64,000 bases of DNA from JAMXLO01 sp963726125 (GTDB lineage: Bacteria > Pseudomonadota > Alphaproteobacteria > Acetobacterales > Acetobacteraceae), in contig CAVSBG010000008.1 of assembly GCA_963726125.1 (NCBI GenBank), positions 620,001 to 684,000 of the forward strand, in the 5' to 3' direction. A program made the position numbers and the translations under genes. The notes under the pieces were generated by a model. That model saw only the letters and a program-made list of their open reading frames with translations, did no database searches and was not told where the DNA came from. Positions 7,891-16,659 of this stretch are shown here, piece after piece; the first letter of the stretch is position 1, and every line of letters begins with the position of its first letter.

Positions 7891-8247
7891 ATGGCCTTCA
7901 CAGTGCAGCACGTGCACATCAAGACGCACGATCCCAGGAAAACCGCGCAGTTCTACATCGACAACTTCGCCGCCACGATGAAGGAAGACATCCCGGGCCG
8001 TGGCGTACGCGTCATGCTTCACGGCCTCCAGCTCAACATCACCACGCTGATCGCGGCGCAGAACCACGAGCAGCACTACGGCATCGAGCACATGGCAGTG
8101 GAGACCGACGATTACGCCGGCACCATGGCGCAGCTTCGCAAGAACGGCGTGCGCATCCTGGAGGAACTGCCGCCGACCAATGGCCGCCACGTTGCCTTCG
8201 TCGAATGCCCCGACGGCGCGCAGATGGAGGTGATCGAGCGGACCTAG
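7891..8247 (+). CDS. small VOC family protein
   Basis: A 118-residue single-domain glyoxalase-fold protein. VQHVHIKTHDPRKTAQFYID at the start and GIEHMAVETDD in the middle are the two metal-binding strand motifs, and CPDGAQMEVIE supplies the C-terminal glutamate. It would work as a homodimer. AAAGGAGG precedes the ATG by 7 nt. It is divergent from the CoA-transferase and sits 61 nt upstream of the lyase gene, so a lyase- or epimerase-type role in the same pathway is plausible (methylmalonyl-CoA-epimerase-like activity is one possibility, not shown). Confidence 0.85.
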   Translation: MAFTVQHVHIKTHDPRKTAQFYIDNFAATMKEDIPGRGVRVMLHGLQLNITTLIAAQNHEQHYGIEHMAVETDDYAGTMAQLRKNGVRILEELPPTNGRHVAFVECPDGAQMEVIERT

Positions 8248-8308
8248 GATTTGACGCCACCCGCCACATCGTCCAGCGTACAAGTCACCTGAATTGGGAG
8301 GGATATAC

Positions 8309-9970
8309 ATGGCTGAGATCAAGGGCGCCGACCTGTTGGCGACGAGCCTCAAGGAACAAGGCGTGGAATACATGTTCGGCGTGGTCGGCTTCCCCGTCGG
8401 GCCGCTAGCCGAAGCAGCGCAAAGGGCCGGCCTTCCCTATATCGGCATGCGCAATGAACAGACCGCGTCCTATGCCGCCGGCGCCGTCGGCTACCTGACC
8501 GGCCGCCCAGGTTCATGCATCGTCGTGACCGGTCCCGGCGTGATCCACGGTCTCGCGGGCCTCGCAAACGCGCAGCAGAACTGCTGGCCGATGCTGTTGA
8601 TCGGCGGCGCGTCGGAGACCTATCGCAACGGCATGGGCGCCTTCCAGGAGGAGCGTCAGGTGTTGTGCCGCGACGCCGGTCAGCAAATGGGCGCACGCCA
8701 TCGAGCACGTCAACCGCATCCCGTTCTACGTGGAAATGGCGGTGCAGGCAATCGATCTACGGTCGCCCCGGTGCCACCTATCTCGACATCGCCGACGACA
8801 TCATCACCGGCTCCTGCGACTCCGACAAGGTGCTCGAGGCCGCGAAATGCCCGGATCCGCCGCGCATCCAGACGATGCCGGAATACATGGAAAACGCGCT
8901 GAACGTACTGCAATCAGCCGAACGCCCGCTCGTCATCATCGGCAAAGGCATGGCCTTCTCGCACGCCGAGGACGAGGTCCGCGCCTTCATCGAGCAAACC
9001 CAACTGCCGTTCCTCGCCTCGCCAATGGGCAAGGGCGTGATGCCGGACGATCATCCGCTATCAGTCGGCGCCGCACGCAGCCTCGCGCTGCAACAGGCCG
9101 ACGTCGTTTTCCTGATGGGCGCGCGGTTCAACTGGATCATGCATTTCGGCCTGCCGCCGCGGTACAACAAGAACGTGCGCGTCATCCAGCTCGACATCGA
9201 ACCGGAGGCGATGCACCAGAACAAGCCCGCCGAGGTCGCGCTGGTCGGCGACGGCAAGGCAATCGTCGGGCAACTCAACACGGCGCTGAACAATCGCCAG
9301 TGGTTCTATCCGAAGGAGACGCCGTGGCGCGCGGCGATCACCAAGAAGTCGGCCGAGAACGCGGCGGCTGATCGCGCCGCAGATCGCCGACGACTCCGCA
9401 CCGGGCGGCTACTATCGCCTGTTGCGCGACGTCGCAGCCTGGGTGCCGAAAAACGCGATCATCTGCTCCGAGGGCGCCAGCACGATGGACATCGGCCGCA
9501 CCCAGTTGCCGAACTTCAATCCGCGTTCGCGTCTGGACGCCGGTAGCTACGGCACGATGGGCGTCGGCCTCGGCTTCGTCGTTGCCGCCTGCGTCGTGCA
9601 TCCCGACAAGCCGATCGTCCACGTCTCCGGTGACTCGGCCATCGGCTTCTCTGGGATGGAGATGGAGACCCTGTGCCGCTACGGCCTGCCGGCCAAGATC
9701 GTGGTGTTCAACAACGGCGGCATCGGCCCGGGCGGCGGCGACATCCCCGACAACCCAATGCTCAACATGCGGCCGAACTCGCTGATCTACGGCGCCCGCT
9801 ACGACCTCATGATGGAAGCGTTCGGCGGCAAGGGCTTCTACGTCGAGGATCCAAAGGACCTGCGCGGCGCGCTCGACGAGGCGATGAACTTCCGCGGACC
9901 TGCACTGGTCAACGTCAAGCTCAGCCTTGGCTCGCAGCGCAAGGCGCAGGAGTTCCGCTGGCACAGCTGA
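8309..9970 (+). pseudogene. 2-hydroxyacyl-CoA lyase-like ThDP enzyme, three frame changes
   Basis: Pieced together, this encodes about 550 residues of a thiamine-diphosphate enzyme close to 2-hydroxyacyl-CoA lyase and oxalyl-CoA decarboxylase. YIGMRNEQTASYAAGAVGYL holds the catalytic glutamate. Later come NCWPMLLIGG, MGKGVMPDDHPLSVGAARS, SEGASTMDIGRT, and the ThDP/Mg motif GDSAIGFSGMEMETLCRYGL ending in FNNGG; the C-terminal RKAQEFRWHS matches the lyase tail. Frame changes fall near 8670, 8755 and 9370. Each flanking frame continues the family sequence without extra stops, so indel errors are likely. The reaction would cleave a 2-hydroxyacyl-CoA into formyl-CoA plus an aldehyde or ketone. Ribosome site GGGAGGG precedes the ATG. 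Confidence 0.8.
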
Positions 9971-9996
9971 ACGCGGCACACTGACCGGGGGGCGCG

Positions 9997-11276
9997 GTGA
10001 CGACAACCCGCGCCCTCTCCTACCGCCAGCTCCTCGCCACGCCGGAGGTGCGGGCGCTGCTCCTCGCCACGCTGCTGATGCGACTGGCGGGACGCATGTT
10101 CCTGCTGGCGATCGTGCTCTACGCACTGACGCGGACCGGTTCGCCTGTGTTGGCAGGATGGCTGGCGTTCGCAGCAGTGGCACCGGGACTGGCGATCAGC
10201 CCCATCGCCGGCGCACTGATCGATAGCGTCGGTTCGGTCTGGGCGATCACCGTCGATATGGTATGCAAGTGCGACATGTGTTGTCGCGCTGATTGCCGTC
10301 GATTGTCTCGGCTGGGCGAGCGCGCCGCTGCTGCTATCGCTGGTGGGCCTGTTCTCGCTGACCAATCCGCTGACCATGGCCGGCATCCGCGCATTGTTGC
10401 CGCGCCTGGTGCCAGTAGCTGCGCTCGATCGCGCGAACGCCTTCGACACCGCGATCCATGGCGTCACCGACATTGGCGGTCCCGCGCTGGCCGGCACGGT
10501 CATGGGCTTCGGCGGACCAACACTCGCGCTTGGCTTGATCGCGGTCACCTACGCGGCGGCAGCATTCTGCCTCGGCACCATTCGCCGCCCACGCGGACAG
10601 TTTCCGCGCCTGGGTCCGCTGTTCCTCGCAGCATGGAGCGGCGTTGTGCGCGTCGTGCGCCAGCCGACGCTGCGCGGATTGGCCGTCGCGTATTCGCTGT
10701 ATGAGGTGTCGTGGGGCATTCTCGTCGTTACTGTTCCGGTGTTCGCCGCGCGACAATTCGCCGGCGGAACGGGATCTGCCATTGCCGGCCTGCTCTGGGC
10801 GGGCCTCGGCCTCGTCGGCGGTATCGCCGCATTGATCGCCGGCCATCGGCGCACGGCGGGCCGCGAGCGCAAGGTCATGGTGCTCGGCATGCTTGCGACC
10901 GCCGCTGCGGCATGGCCGACTGGCGGGCGAGTTCGGGCTGGTAGGCTTGGCACTCGGATTGATGGTGTTCGGCGGTGCGGCCGGACCGATCGACGTCAGC
11001 GTGCTGACGCTACGCCAACGCCGGACCGATCCGGCGGAGTTGGGACGCGTCTTGTCCGTGTCGATGAGTCTGAACATGGCCGGCGGACCGATCGGTTCCG
11101 CGCTCGCTGGTGTCCTTGTCACGTGGTCACTGCCGGCGACGTTTGCCGTGGCCGCGTTGGCTTCGTTACTGGCGGCGGCTGCCGTCGTGTTGATCCCGGT
11201 TGGCGATGTCCCACGGGCTGGACCGCGCACGGCAGGCAGCACGGACAAGCCCGATTATGCCGATGGGTCGTTGTAA
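9997..11276 (+). pseudogene. MFS transporter, two frame changes
   Basis: Three consecutive frames together give about 425 residues of a major facilitator protein: LSYRQLLATPEVRALLLAT with LLAIVLYALTRTGSPVLAG at the start, then FSLTNPLTMAGIRALLPRLV and IGGPALAGTVMGF, and last AGPIDVSVLTLRQRRTDP with LSVSMSLNMAGGPIGSALAG. Frame changes lie near 10270 and 10920. The hydrophobic pattern continues across both joins, so they may be sequence errors. It starts (GTG) 26 nt after the lyase stop and probably belongs to the same operon, importing or exporting the substrate of that pathway. The closest family type is enterobactin-exporter-like MFS; the substrate is unknown. Confidence 0.7.
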
Positions 11277-11308
11277 CTGAGGACTGGCAGTACCAGGTTT
11301 GCCTACGA

Positions 11309-12538
11309 TTACACGACGCCTTCACTATGCAGCGCCTTTACCTCGGTCTCACTCAAGCCGAGCCACGATGTGATGACCTCATCCGTGTGTTGGCCCAGCA
11401 TCGGTGATGCCGTCACGCGCGGCGGCTTGCCATCCACGCGGACCGGCCAGGCCGGCATCTTGAACGGCTTATAGGACGGATGCTGCATGACCTGCATGAT
11501 GCCGCGCGCCTCGAAGTTCGGGTCGTTGATCAACTCCATCGTGTCGAACACGGCTCCAGCCGGAATGCCGGCACTCCCGACCTGATCCATGGCGTCGTGC
11601 TTGGTCCGCGTCATGGTCCACTCGCGGATGATCGTGTCGAGCTCTTCGTTGTGCTGGACACGCTCGCGCGGGGTGGCGAAGCGCGGGTCGTGGGTCAGTT
11701 CCTCGCGGCCCATGACCTTGCACAGACGCGACCAGTGCTCGGGATTGGCGCGGCTCGTCATGATCCACACGTAGTCGTTCGCCCCGCCAGGTGCGCACGG
11801 ATACAGCCCCGAGGGCGCGTTGCTGCCACCGCCGGAGCGCGTACCGTCGCGCTCGACCGCCTTGCCGCTGCGTGCCTGCGTCGAGAAGTTGGTGCGCATG
11901 TAATGCAGCATGGCGTCCTGCATCGCGACCTGGAGCCGATGGCCTTCGCCGGTCGCGGCACGACGATACAACGCACCGAGGATGGTGATGGCCATCGTCA
12001 TGCCGGTGCCAGTGTCGCCGAGCGACAGGCCAGGCTTGACCGGTATGCGTCCCTTTTCGCCGGTCACGCTGATGGTGCCGCCGGTCGCCTGCGCGATCAT
12101 GTCGAACGCCAGGTTCTTCTCATAGGGGCTGCCGGTGCCGAAGCCCTTCACCTGGCAGTATATGATGCCGGGGTTGAGTTCACGCACCACGTCGTAGCCG
12201 AGGCCGAGACGCTCGATGGTCCCCGGCGCCATGTTCTCGACGCACACGTCGGCCTTGCGCAGCAGGTCCTTCACCAGTTCCAATCCGCGCGGAGACTTCA
12301 GGTTGACAGTGATCGACTTCTTGTTCGCGTTGAACACCTGAAAGTAATACGGGTCGTCGTCGGGATGACCGGCGCGGAGACGGCGGCCGGGATCACCGAT
12401 CTTAGGGTTCTCGATTTTCACGACCTCGGCGCCGAGCCACGCAAGTGCCTCGGTGCAGGAGGGACCTGCCTCGAACTGGGTGAAATCGACGACGCGGATG
12501 CCGGAGAGAAACTGTAGTTCTGCGCTGGCGTCTTGCAT
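11309..12538 (-). CDS. CaiB/BaiF CoA-transferase, formyl-CoA:oxalate type
   Basis: A 409-residue class III CoA-transferase. VVDFTQFEAGPSCTEALAWL and GAEVVKIENP resemble formyl-CoA:oxalate CoA-transferase (Frc) closely, and D175 in LSLGDTGTGM lines up with the catalytic Asp169 of Frc. VENMAPGTIERLGLGYD and KGFGTGSPYE also match that group. Frc takes CoA from formyl-CoA, which is the one-carbon product of the lyase encoded at 8309-9970, so the two could be linked. The glycine-rich loop of Frc is not clearly present, so another acceptor acid is possible. GGAGG precedes the ATG; the gene converges on the MFS gene. Confidence 0.85.
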   Translation of the reverse strand: MQDASAELQFLSGIRVVDFTQFEAGPSCTEALAWLGAEVVKIENPKIGDPGRRLRAGHPDDDPYYFQVFNANKKSITVNLKSPRGLELVKDLLRKADVCVENMAPGTIERLGLGYDVVRELNPGIIYCQVKGFGTGSPYEKNLAFDMIAQATGGTISVTGEKGRIPVKPGLSLGDTGTGMTMAITILGALYRRAATGEGHRLQVAMQDAMLHYMRTNFSTQARSGKAVERDGTRSGGGSNAPSGLYPCAPGGANDYVWIMTSRANPEHWSRLCKVMGREELTHDPRFATPRERVQHNEELDTIIREWTMTRTKHDAMDQVGSAGIPAGAVFDTMELINDPNFEARGIMQVMQHPSYKPFKMPAWPVRVDGKPPRVTASPMLGQHTDEVITSWLGLSETEVKALHSEGVV

Positions 12539-12632
12539 GGAAGTCGTCCTCCAGTCGTTATGGCTTTTGCTGAAGCGTGGCACAGGACGCGGCAGGTTCC
12601 AAGCTGGGGTCAGGGTTGGCCGTGGGTCGGTA

Positions 12633-12827
12633 TCAGGAATGAGATTTGCGCCGTCCCTCAATAACGAGCGCGACGGCGCCGCCGAGGATGCAAACAGTGG
12701 ACAGCACGTCGAGTACGTAGCCCCCTAAAGGGAACCATCCCTGCACGAGTAGCTTGAGCAGCAGAAGCGCTATGCCGGCAATTACAATGCCTCGGAGCAC
12801 TACCGGCTTGACTGGCGGGATCCTCAC
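12633..12827 (-). CDS. small two-helix membrane protein
   Basis: A 64-residue frame with two predicted membrane helices (VLRGIVIAGIALLLLKLLV and YVLDVLSTVCILGGAVALVI) and a basic tail EGRRKSHS. No family is recognised. It lies alone between two minus-strand genes. The clear hydrophobic pattern with positive tail supports a real protein, but start choice and expression are uncertain. Confidence 0.45.
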   Translation of the reverse strand: MRIPPVKPVVLRGIVIAGIALLLLKLLVQGWFPLGGYVLDVLSTVCILGGAVALVIEGRRKSHS

Positions 12828-12982
12828 CCCGCCACTCTACCACATGCAGGCCTGGGAAGCGTCTCGACCGGCTCTTGGGACCAAGCGCCTAGCGATTGGA
12901 CCTGATTGCTTGATCCAAGCACGCTAGGTCGCACGCATTAACCTATGAGACTGCAATTCGTGTCATTCAACTGCCCACTACT

Positions 12983-14231
12983 TCAGCGTTCTTCCCGTAC
13001 TGCCACCAACACGGGCTGGCGGCGTTCCTTGCGGCGCCAGATCAGACCGGCTGTCGCTACTGCCACCAATCCGCTGAGTTCGATTGCGTCCACCGCGCCG
13101 AGGGGACCGAGGATGCTGGCGAGCGTGCCGACCAGCAGGATGCCGATGGGGCCGGCGCCGATGCAGACGGTGAGCAGTCCCATCAGTCTGGAGCGGAACT
13201 GCGGTGGTGCGTGTGCGATGATCAGGGAGGTCTGCATGTTGGCGAACGCAGCGGATCCAATGCCACCGGCGACCAGCAGCGCGCAGGCCAACGAGAAGAC
13301 CGGTGCGAGCGGCATCAGTGCGGTGCAGACGAGGAACAGCAGCGAGCCGCCGACCATCAGCGCACGGCCTTTGCCGGGTGGATCGCCGCCGGCGAGCCAT
13401 AGGCCCCCGAGGAAGGCTCCGAATGATTTCGGCTGCCGCCATCATCCCCACCAGCGCCGGCGAAACCATGAAGTGCTGCCGCCCAATCGGCGCGATCAAC
13501 GCGGAATAGGGGAAGCCGAGCAGGTTCATCGCGATGGTGACCAGCAGGACACCGGCGATCACCGCGTGGCCTCGGGCGAAGGCGATGCCCTCGGCGAGAT
13601 CGCGCGGCACATCGCTCAGGATGAACCGGCGTGCCTGCTGCTGGTAGCGCAGCCCGACCGCAAGAACTGCTGCCAGTAGATACATCAGTGATGACGCCGT
13701 GAAGGCGCCCGCGAGGCCGACGAACTGGTAGAGCGTGCCGGCGGCGATGGGGCCGCCCATGCGGGTGATCGAGTTGGTCAGCGTATCCAGGGCCAAGGCC
13801 CGCGGCACCAGTGCGGGTGGTACGCTCTCGCCCACCATGCGGCGGCGGGTGGACATCTCGGTGGACCAGACGATGCCCGCGATCAATGCCGCGACGGCGA
13901 CGTGCCATGGTTGCGCGGCTCCGAACATGGCGAGGATGGCCACTGTCGCCGACGTGGCGGAGGTAATGAACTGACCGATCACGAGGACACGCTTGCGGTC
14001 CACGGCCTCGGCCATCACGCCGGCGAACGCGCCGAGCAACAGCATCGGCATCGTGCGCGCGGCTGATACCACTGCGACGGCGAGCCCGGAACCGGTCATG
14101 TCCAATGTGAACAGTGCGGCGGCCAACACCTCGAACCAGCGCATGGCGTTGACGCAACCGCCGATGGCCCACAGGCGCAGGAAGCCGCGCGAGGACAACA
14201 GTGCCCTCAGGCCGGCACCGTGTGCCACCAT
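12983..14231 (-). pseudogene. MFS transporter (enterobactin-exporter type), one frame change
   Basis: About 415 residues of a major facilitator protein in two frames. The N-terminal part (14231 to about 13420) has LLSSRGFLRLWAIGGCVNAM, MPMLLLGAFAGVMAEAVDRK (the cytoplasmic loop motif) and ALALDTLTNSITRMGGPIAAG. The rest continues in another frame from MVGGSLLFLVCTALMPLAP with AFANMQTSLIIAHAPPQFRS and RLMGLLTVCIGAGPIG. The junction near 13420 falls in a loop and looks like a single indel. GGAGGGG lies about 10 nt before the ATG. The family exports small molecules; the substrate is unknown. Divergent from the two-domain VOC gene. Confidence 0.75.
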
Positions 14232-14330
14232 GGATCGTTTCCCCTCCGTCGGACCGCCCCATGGACCACAGGCAGCGCCCGGCGGTATTATGCACCGCAA
14301 AGCGACTGTCTGACAGAGGAGACCCTGGAA

Positions 14331-15227
14331 ATGAACGATACGATGGCGACCAAGCCGCAGTTCGACCGGACGGTCGAGGACCTCGGCAACGTTGTTGAAC
14401 TGGGGCACGTCAATGTCACGGTGCCCGATCAGTCGAAGGCAATTGCCTACTATCTGATGGGGCTTGGGCTGACGCGCGATCCGTATCTGATGGCCGGTCT
14501 TGAGAACATGTGGGTGAACGTCGGGCGCGGGCAGTTCCATCTGCCGTCTCGTGACACGCCGCAGGTGGTGCGCGGCACGACGGCGCTGGTGATGCCGGAT
14601 CTCGAGGCGCTGTTGAAGCGGCTGGATTATGCGAAGAAGTACCTCGAGGGTACCAAGTTCAGCTTCAAGGAGGCGGGCGGCGTGGTGGAGACGACGTGCC
14701 CCTGGGGGAACAAGATCCGCGTTCACGCGCCGGACCCGCAGCGGTTCGGGCCGTTGCGTGTCGGCATGCCGTATGTCGAGCTCGATGTTGCGGCGGGGAC
14801 CAATCTTGAGGGGATCGCGCGGTTCTATCGCGAGATTCTTGGCGGCATCGCTGGTGTATCGAAAGATGAGCGCGGGCCGTACGCCTGGGCCAACACGTCA
14901 GCCGACAGCAAGGTGACCTATCGCGAGACCAAGAAGAAGCTGCCGCCCTATGACGGGCATCATATTCAGATCACGCTTGCGGACTTCTCCGGGCCACACA
15001 AGAAACTTCTCGAGCGGGGTCTGATCACGGAAGAGAGCGATCAGCACCAATATCGCTTCGTTGATATCGTCGATGTGGATACCAACAAGCCTCTGGCGCA
15101 GATCGAGCATGAGACGCGCAGCATGCGGCATCCGATGTTCAACCGGTCCTACATCAATCGGAACCCGGACATGAACAATAGGAACTTCGTGCCTGGTTAT
15201 GAGGTTGGAGTCTGGGCGCTGGCGTAG
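14331..15227 (+). CDS. two-domain VOC protein (extradiol-dioxygenase fold)
   Basis: A 298-residue protein with two glyoxalase modules. LGHVNVTVPDQSKAIAYYLM (residues about 24-43) starts the first, and GMPYVELDVAAGTNLEGIA with FYREILGG starts the second. PYDGHHIQITLADFSGPHKK provides a second histidine strand, and IEHETRSMRHPMFNR ends it. Type I extradiol dioxygenases have this organisation, but the His-His-Glu triad cannot be assigned with certainty, so a dioxygenase role is only a suggestion. GAGGAGA lies 8 nt before the ATG. A 12-bp hairpin and then a MaoC-like gene follow on the same strand. Confidence 0.8.
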   Translation: MNDTMATKPQFDRTVEDLGNVVELGHVNVTVPDQSKAIAYYLMGLGLTRDPYLMAGLENMWVNVGRGQFHLPSRDTPQVVRGTTALVMPDLEALLKRLDYAKKYLEGTKFSFKEAGGVVETTCPWGNKIRVHAPDPQRFGPLRVGMPYVELDVAAGTNLEGIARFYREILGGIAGVSKDERGPYAWANTSADSKVTYRETKKKLPPYDGHHIQITLADFSGPHKKLLERGLITEESDQHQYRFVDIVDVDTNKPLAQIEHETRSMRHPMFNRSYINRNPDMNNRNFVPGYEVGVWALA

Positions 15228-15240
15228 AACGTAGTCCCAT

Positions 15241-15269
15241 CGTCGTGGCCGGGTGTGCCGGCCACGACG
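15241..15269. terminator. perfect 12-bp hairpin between VOC and MaoC genes
   Basis: CGTCGTGGCCGG pairs perfectly with CCGGCCACGACG around a GTGTG loop, 14 nt after the VOC stop. It lacks a T-tract. It belongs to the GGCCGG palindrome group seen at 6546 and 57168, and could act as an intrinsic terminator or as mRNA stabiliser. Confidence 0.5.
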
Positions 15270-15287
15270 AACAGATCGGAGATCGCC

Positions 15288-16091
15288 ATGACCATGCAGC
15301 CGTATCACGTCTCCGCCTACAACACGGCGAAGGCGTCGGAGAACAAGATCCACGATGACGCCACGGCGCGGCGCTTTGGCTTCAGCGGCGGATTGGTGGG
15401 CGGCGTTCATGTCTATGCCTACATGACGCACCTGCCGGTGGCGCACTGGGGCCGTGCATGGCTAGAGCGTGGGACTGGCGATTGCAGGTTCGGCAAGCCT
15501 GTCTACGAGGGCGAAATTGCTGAGATCAGCGCTGAAGAAAGCGCCGACGGGCTGGCACTGACTGTTCGCAGCCGCGGGGAGTTGTGCGCTACCGGTTCGG
15601 CGACGCTGCCTGCTGTTGGTGACGCCGTGTCGGTGGCGGATTTTCAGTCAGCTACGCCGCCGGAGCACGACGCACGGCCGGCTGCCGACGAAGCTTCGCT
15701 TGCGGTCGGTCGATGGCTGGGCACGAACCCACTGCACGTCACGGCGGAGTACCACGAGCAGGACCTGATCGACACGCGCGAAACCGATCCGTTGTACGCG
15801 AAGGAGGGGATCGTTCATCCGGGGACGGTGCTGCGGTGCTGCAACTGGGTGCTGTCGCACAACGTTGTGCTGCCAGCGTGGATGCATGTGGGCAGCACGG
15901 TACAGAACCTGGGCGTGGCACATGTCGGCGATACGCTGAGTGCGCGTGCCCGTGTCACTCGGAACTACGTGCACAAGGGGCACAAGTTCGTCGAGGTCGA
16001 CGCGCTGGTGCTGGCCAATGAGCACTCGCCGCTGGCTCGGGTGACGCACACCGCGATCTATCTGCCGCGGCAGTTGGCGGAGGCGGCTTGA
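15288..16091 (+). CDS. MaoC-like hot-dog fold protein
   Basis: A 267-residue protein with MaoC/hot-dog features. ATARRFGFSGGLVGGVHVYA near residues 27-46 resembles the substrate-binding entrance of double hot-dog hydratases. HVGDTLSARARVTRNYVHKG and HKFVEVDALVLANEH match the second hot-dog strand set. Members hydrate enoyl-CoA thioesters or related acyl groups. The catalytic Asp/His pair of MaoC hydratases is not obvious, so it may be a non-hydratase homologue. ATG at 15288 was chosen over an upstream frame start at 15255 because AGATCGGAGAT precedes it. It is probably co-transcribed with the VOC gene. Confidence 0.75.
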   Translation: MTMQPYHVSAYNTAKASENKIHDDATARRFGFSGGLVGGVHVYAYMTHLPVAHWGRAWLERGTGDCRFGKPVYEGEIAEISAEESADGLALTVRSRGELCATGSATLPAVGDAVSVADFQSATPPEHDARPAADEASLAVGRWLGTNPLHVTAEYHEQDLIDTRETDPLYAKEGIVHPGTVLRCCNWVLSHNVVLPAWMHVGSTVQNLGVAHVGDTLSARARVTRNYVHKGHKFVEVDALVLANEHSPLARVTHTAIYLPRQLAEAA

Positions 16092-16118
16092 CGAGACTGT
16101 GTCGCCGAAGGGTGGTGC

Positions 16119-16463
16119 TCAAAGCACACGGCGGCGGATGCCTTGCTTCAGGGTTTCCTCATTGAAATTCAGGAGCAGTCCTAACTTCAGGCTGCTCACC
16201 CGAAGGTAGGTGAGCAGCTGTGCCTCGTGCACAGGTAGCAGCTGATGGACCGACTTGATTTCAAGGACGAGCGTCTGCTCGACCAAGATGTCGATCTTCA
16301 TGTCATAGTCGATCGGATGGCCCTTGTAGACCACCGGTAAGCGATGCTGACGGAGAAATGTCAGCCCTGCGACAGCCAGTTCATGGCAGAGGCACGCCTC
16401 GTAGATGCCTTCCAGCAACCCTGGCCCCAGCGTCCGATGCACCTCGACCGCGCAACCGATCAC
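16119..16463 (-). CDS. GxxExxY protein
   Basis: A 114-residue member of the GxxExxY family, named for the motif seen here as GLLEGIYEACL at residues 15-25. It continues with VYKGHPIDYDMKIDILVEQT and LVLEIKSV, a PD-(D/E)XK-like D..ExK arrangement that suggests a nuclease fold. The biological role of the family is not established. The GTG start is preceded in frame by a TGA three codons upstream, so about 10-14 N-terminal residues usual in the family are missing. Just upstream lies a 30-nt inverted repeat, of the type often found near such genes. Confidence 0.8.
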   Translation of the reverse strand: MIGCAVEVHRTLGPGLLEGIYEACLCHELAVAGLTFLRQHRLPVVYKGHPIDYDMKIDILVEQTLVLEIKSVHQLLPVHEAQLLTYLRVSSLKLGLLLNFNEETLKQGIRRRVL

Positions 16464-16499
16464 CTTGCTGGGTCAGGGCATGGCCATTTACCACGTTTT

Positions 16500-16613
16500 C
16501 TCTGTGCCTCTGTGCCTCTGTGGTGAAAATAGTCAGCCGGGGTTAAGGACGCCTCAATATCCCGGCGGGCGCTAAGGCAAGATTTTTCACCACAGAGGCA
16601 CAGAGGCACAGAG
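16500..16613. repeat. 30-nt perfect inverted repeat with periodic CACAGAGG units
   Basis: The left arm (16500-16529) and the right arm (16584-16613) are perfect reverse complements over 30 nt, separated by 54 nt. The right arm reads CACAGAGGCA then CAGAGGCACAGAG, an 8-nt period. The element lies between the start of the GxxExxY gene and the end of the aminotransferase gene, both on the minus strand, and may be a hairpin in a read-through transcript. Confidence 0.85.
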
Positions 16614-16659
16614 TTTATCGGATTGCGGGCCGCAGGCGGCCTCGCAGTGACTGGTGGCG

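Noticed and set aside
12978..14726. 582-residue minus-strand frame
   Set aside because: It joins the MFS gene to DNA antisense to the VOC gene; its first part and its end are non-coding, and the real MFS gene begins at 14231 with a frame change near 13420.
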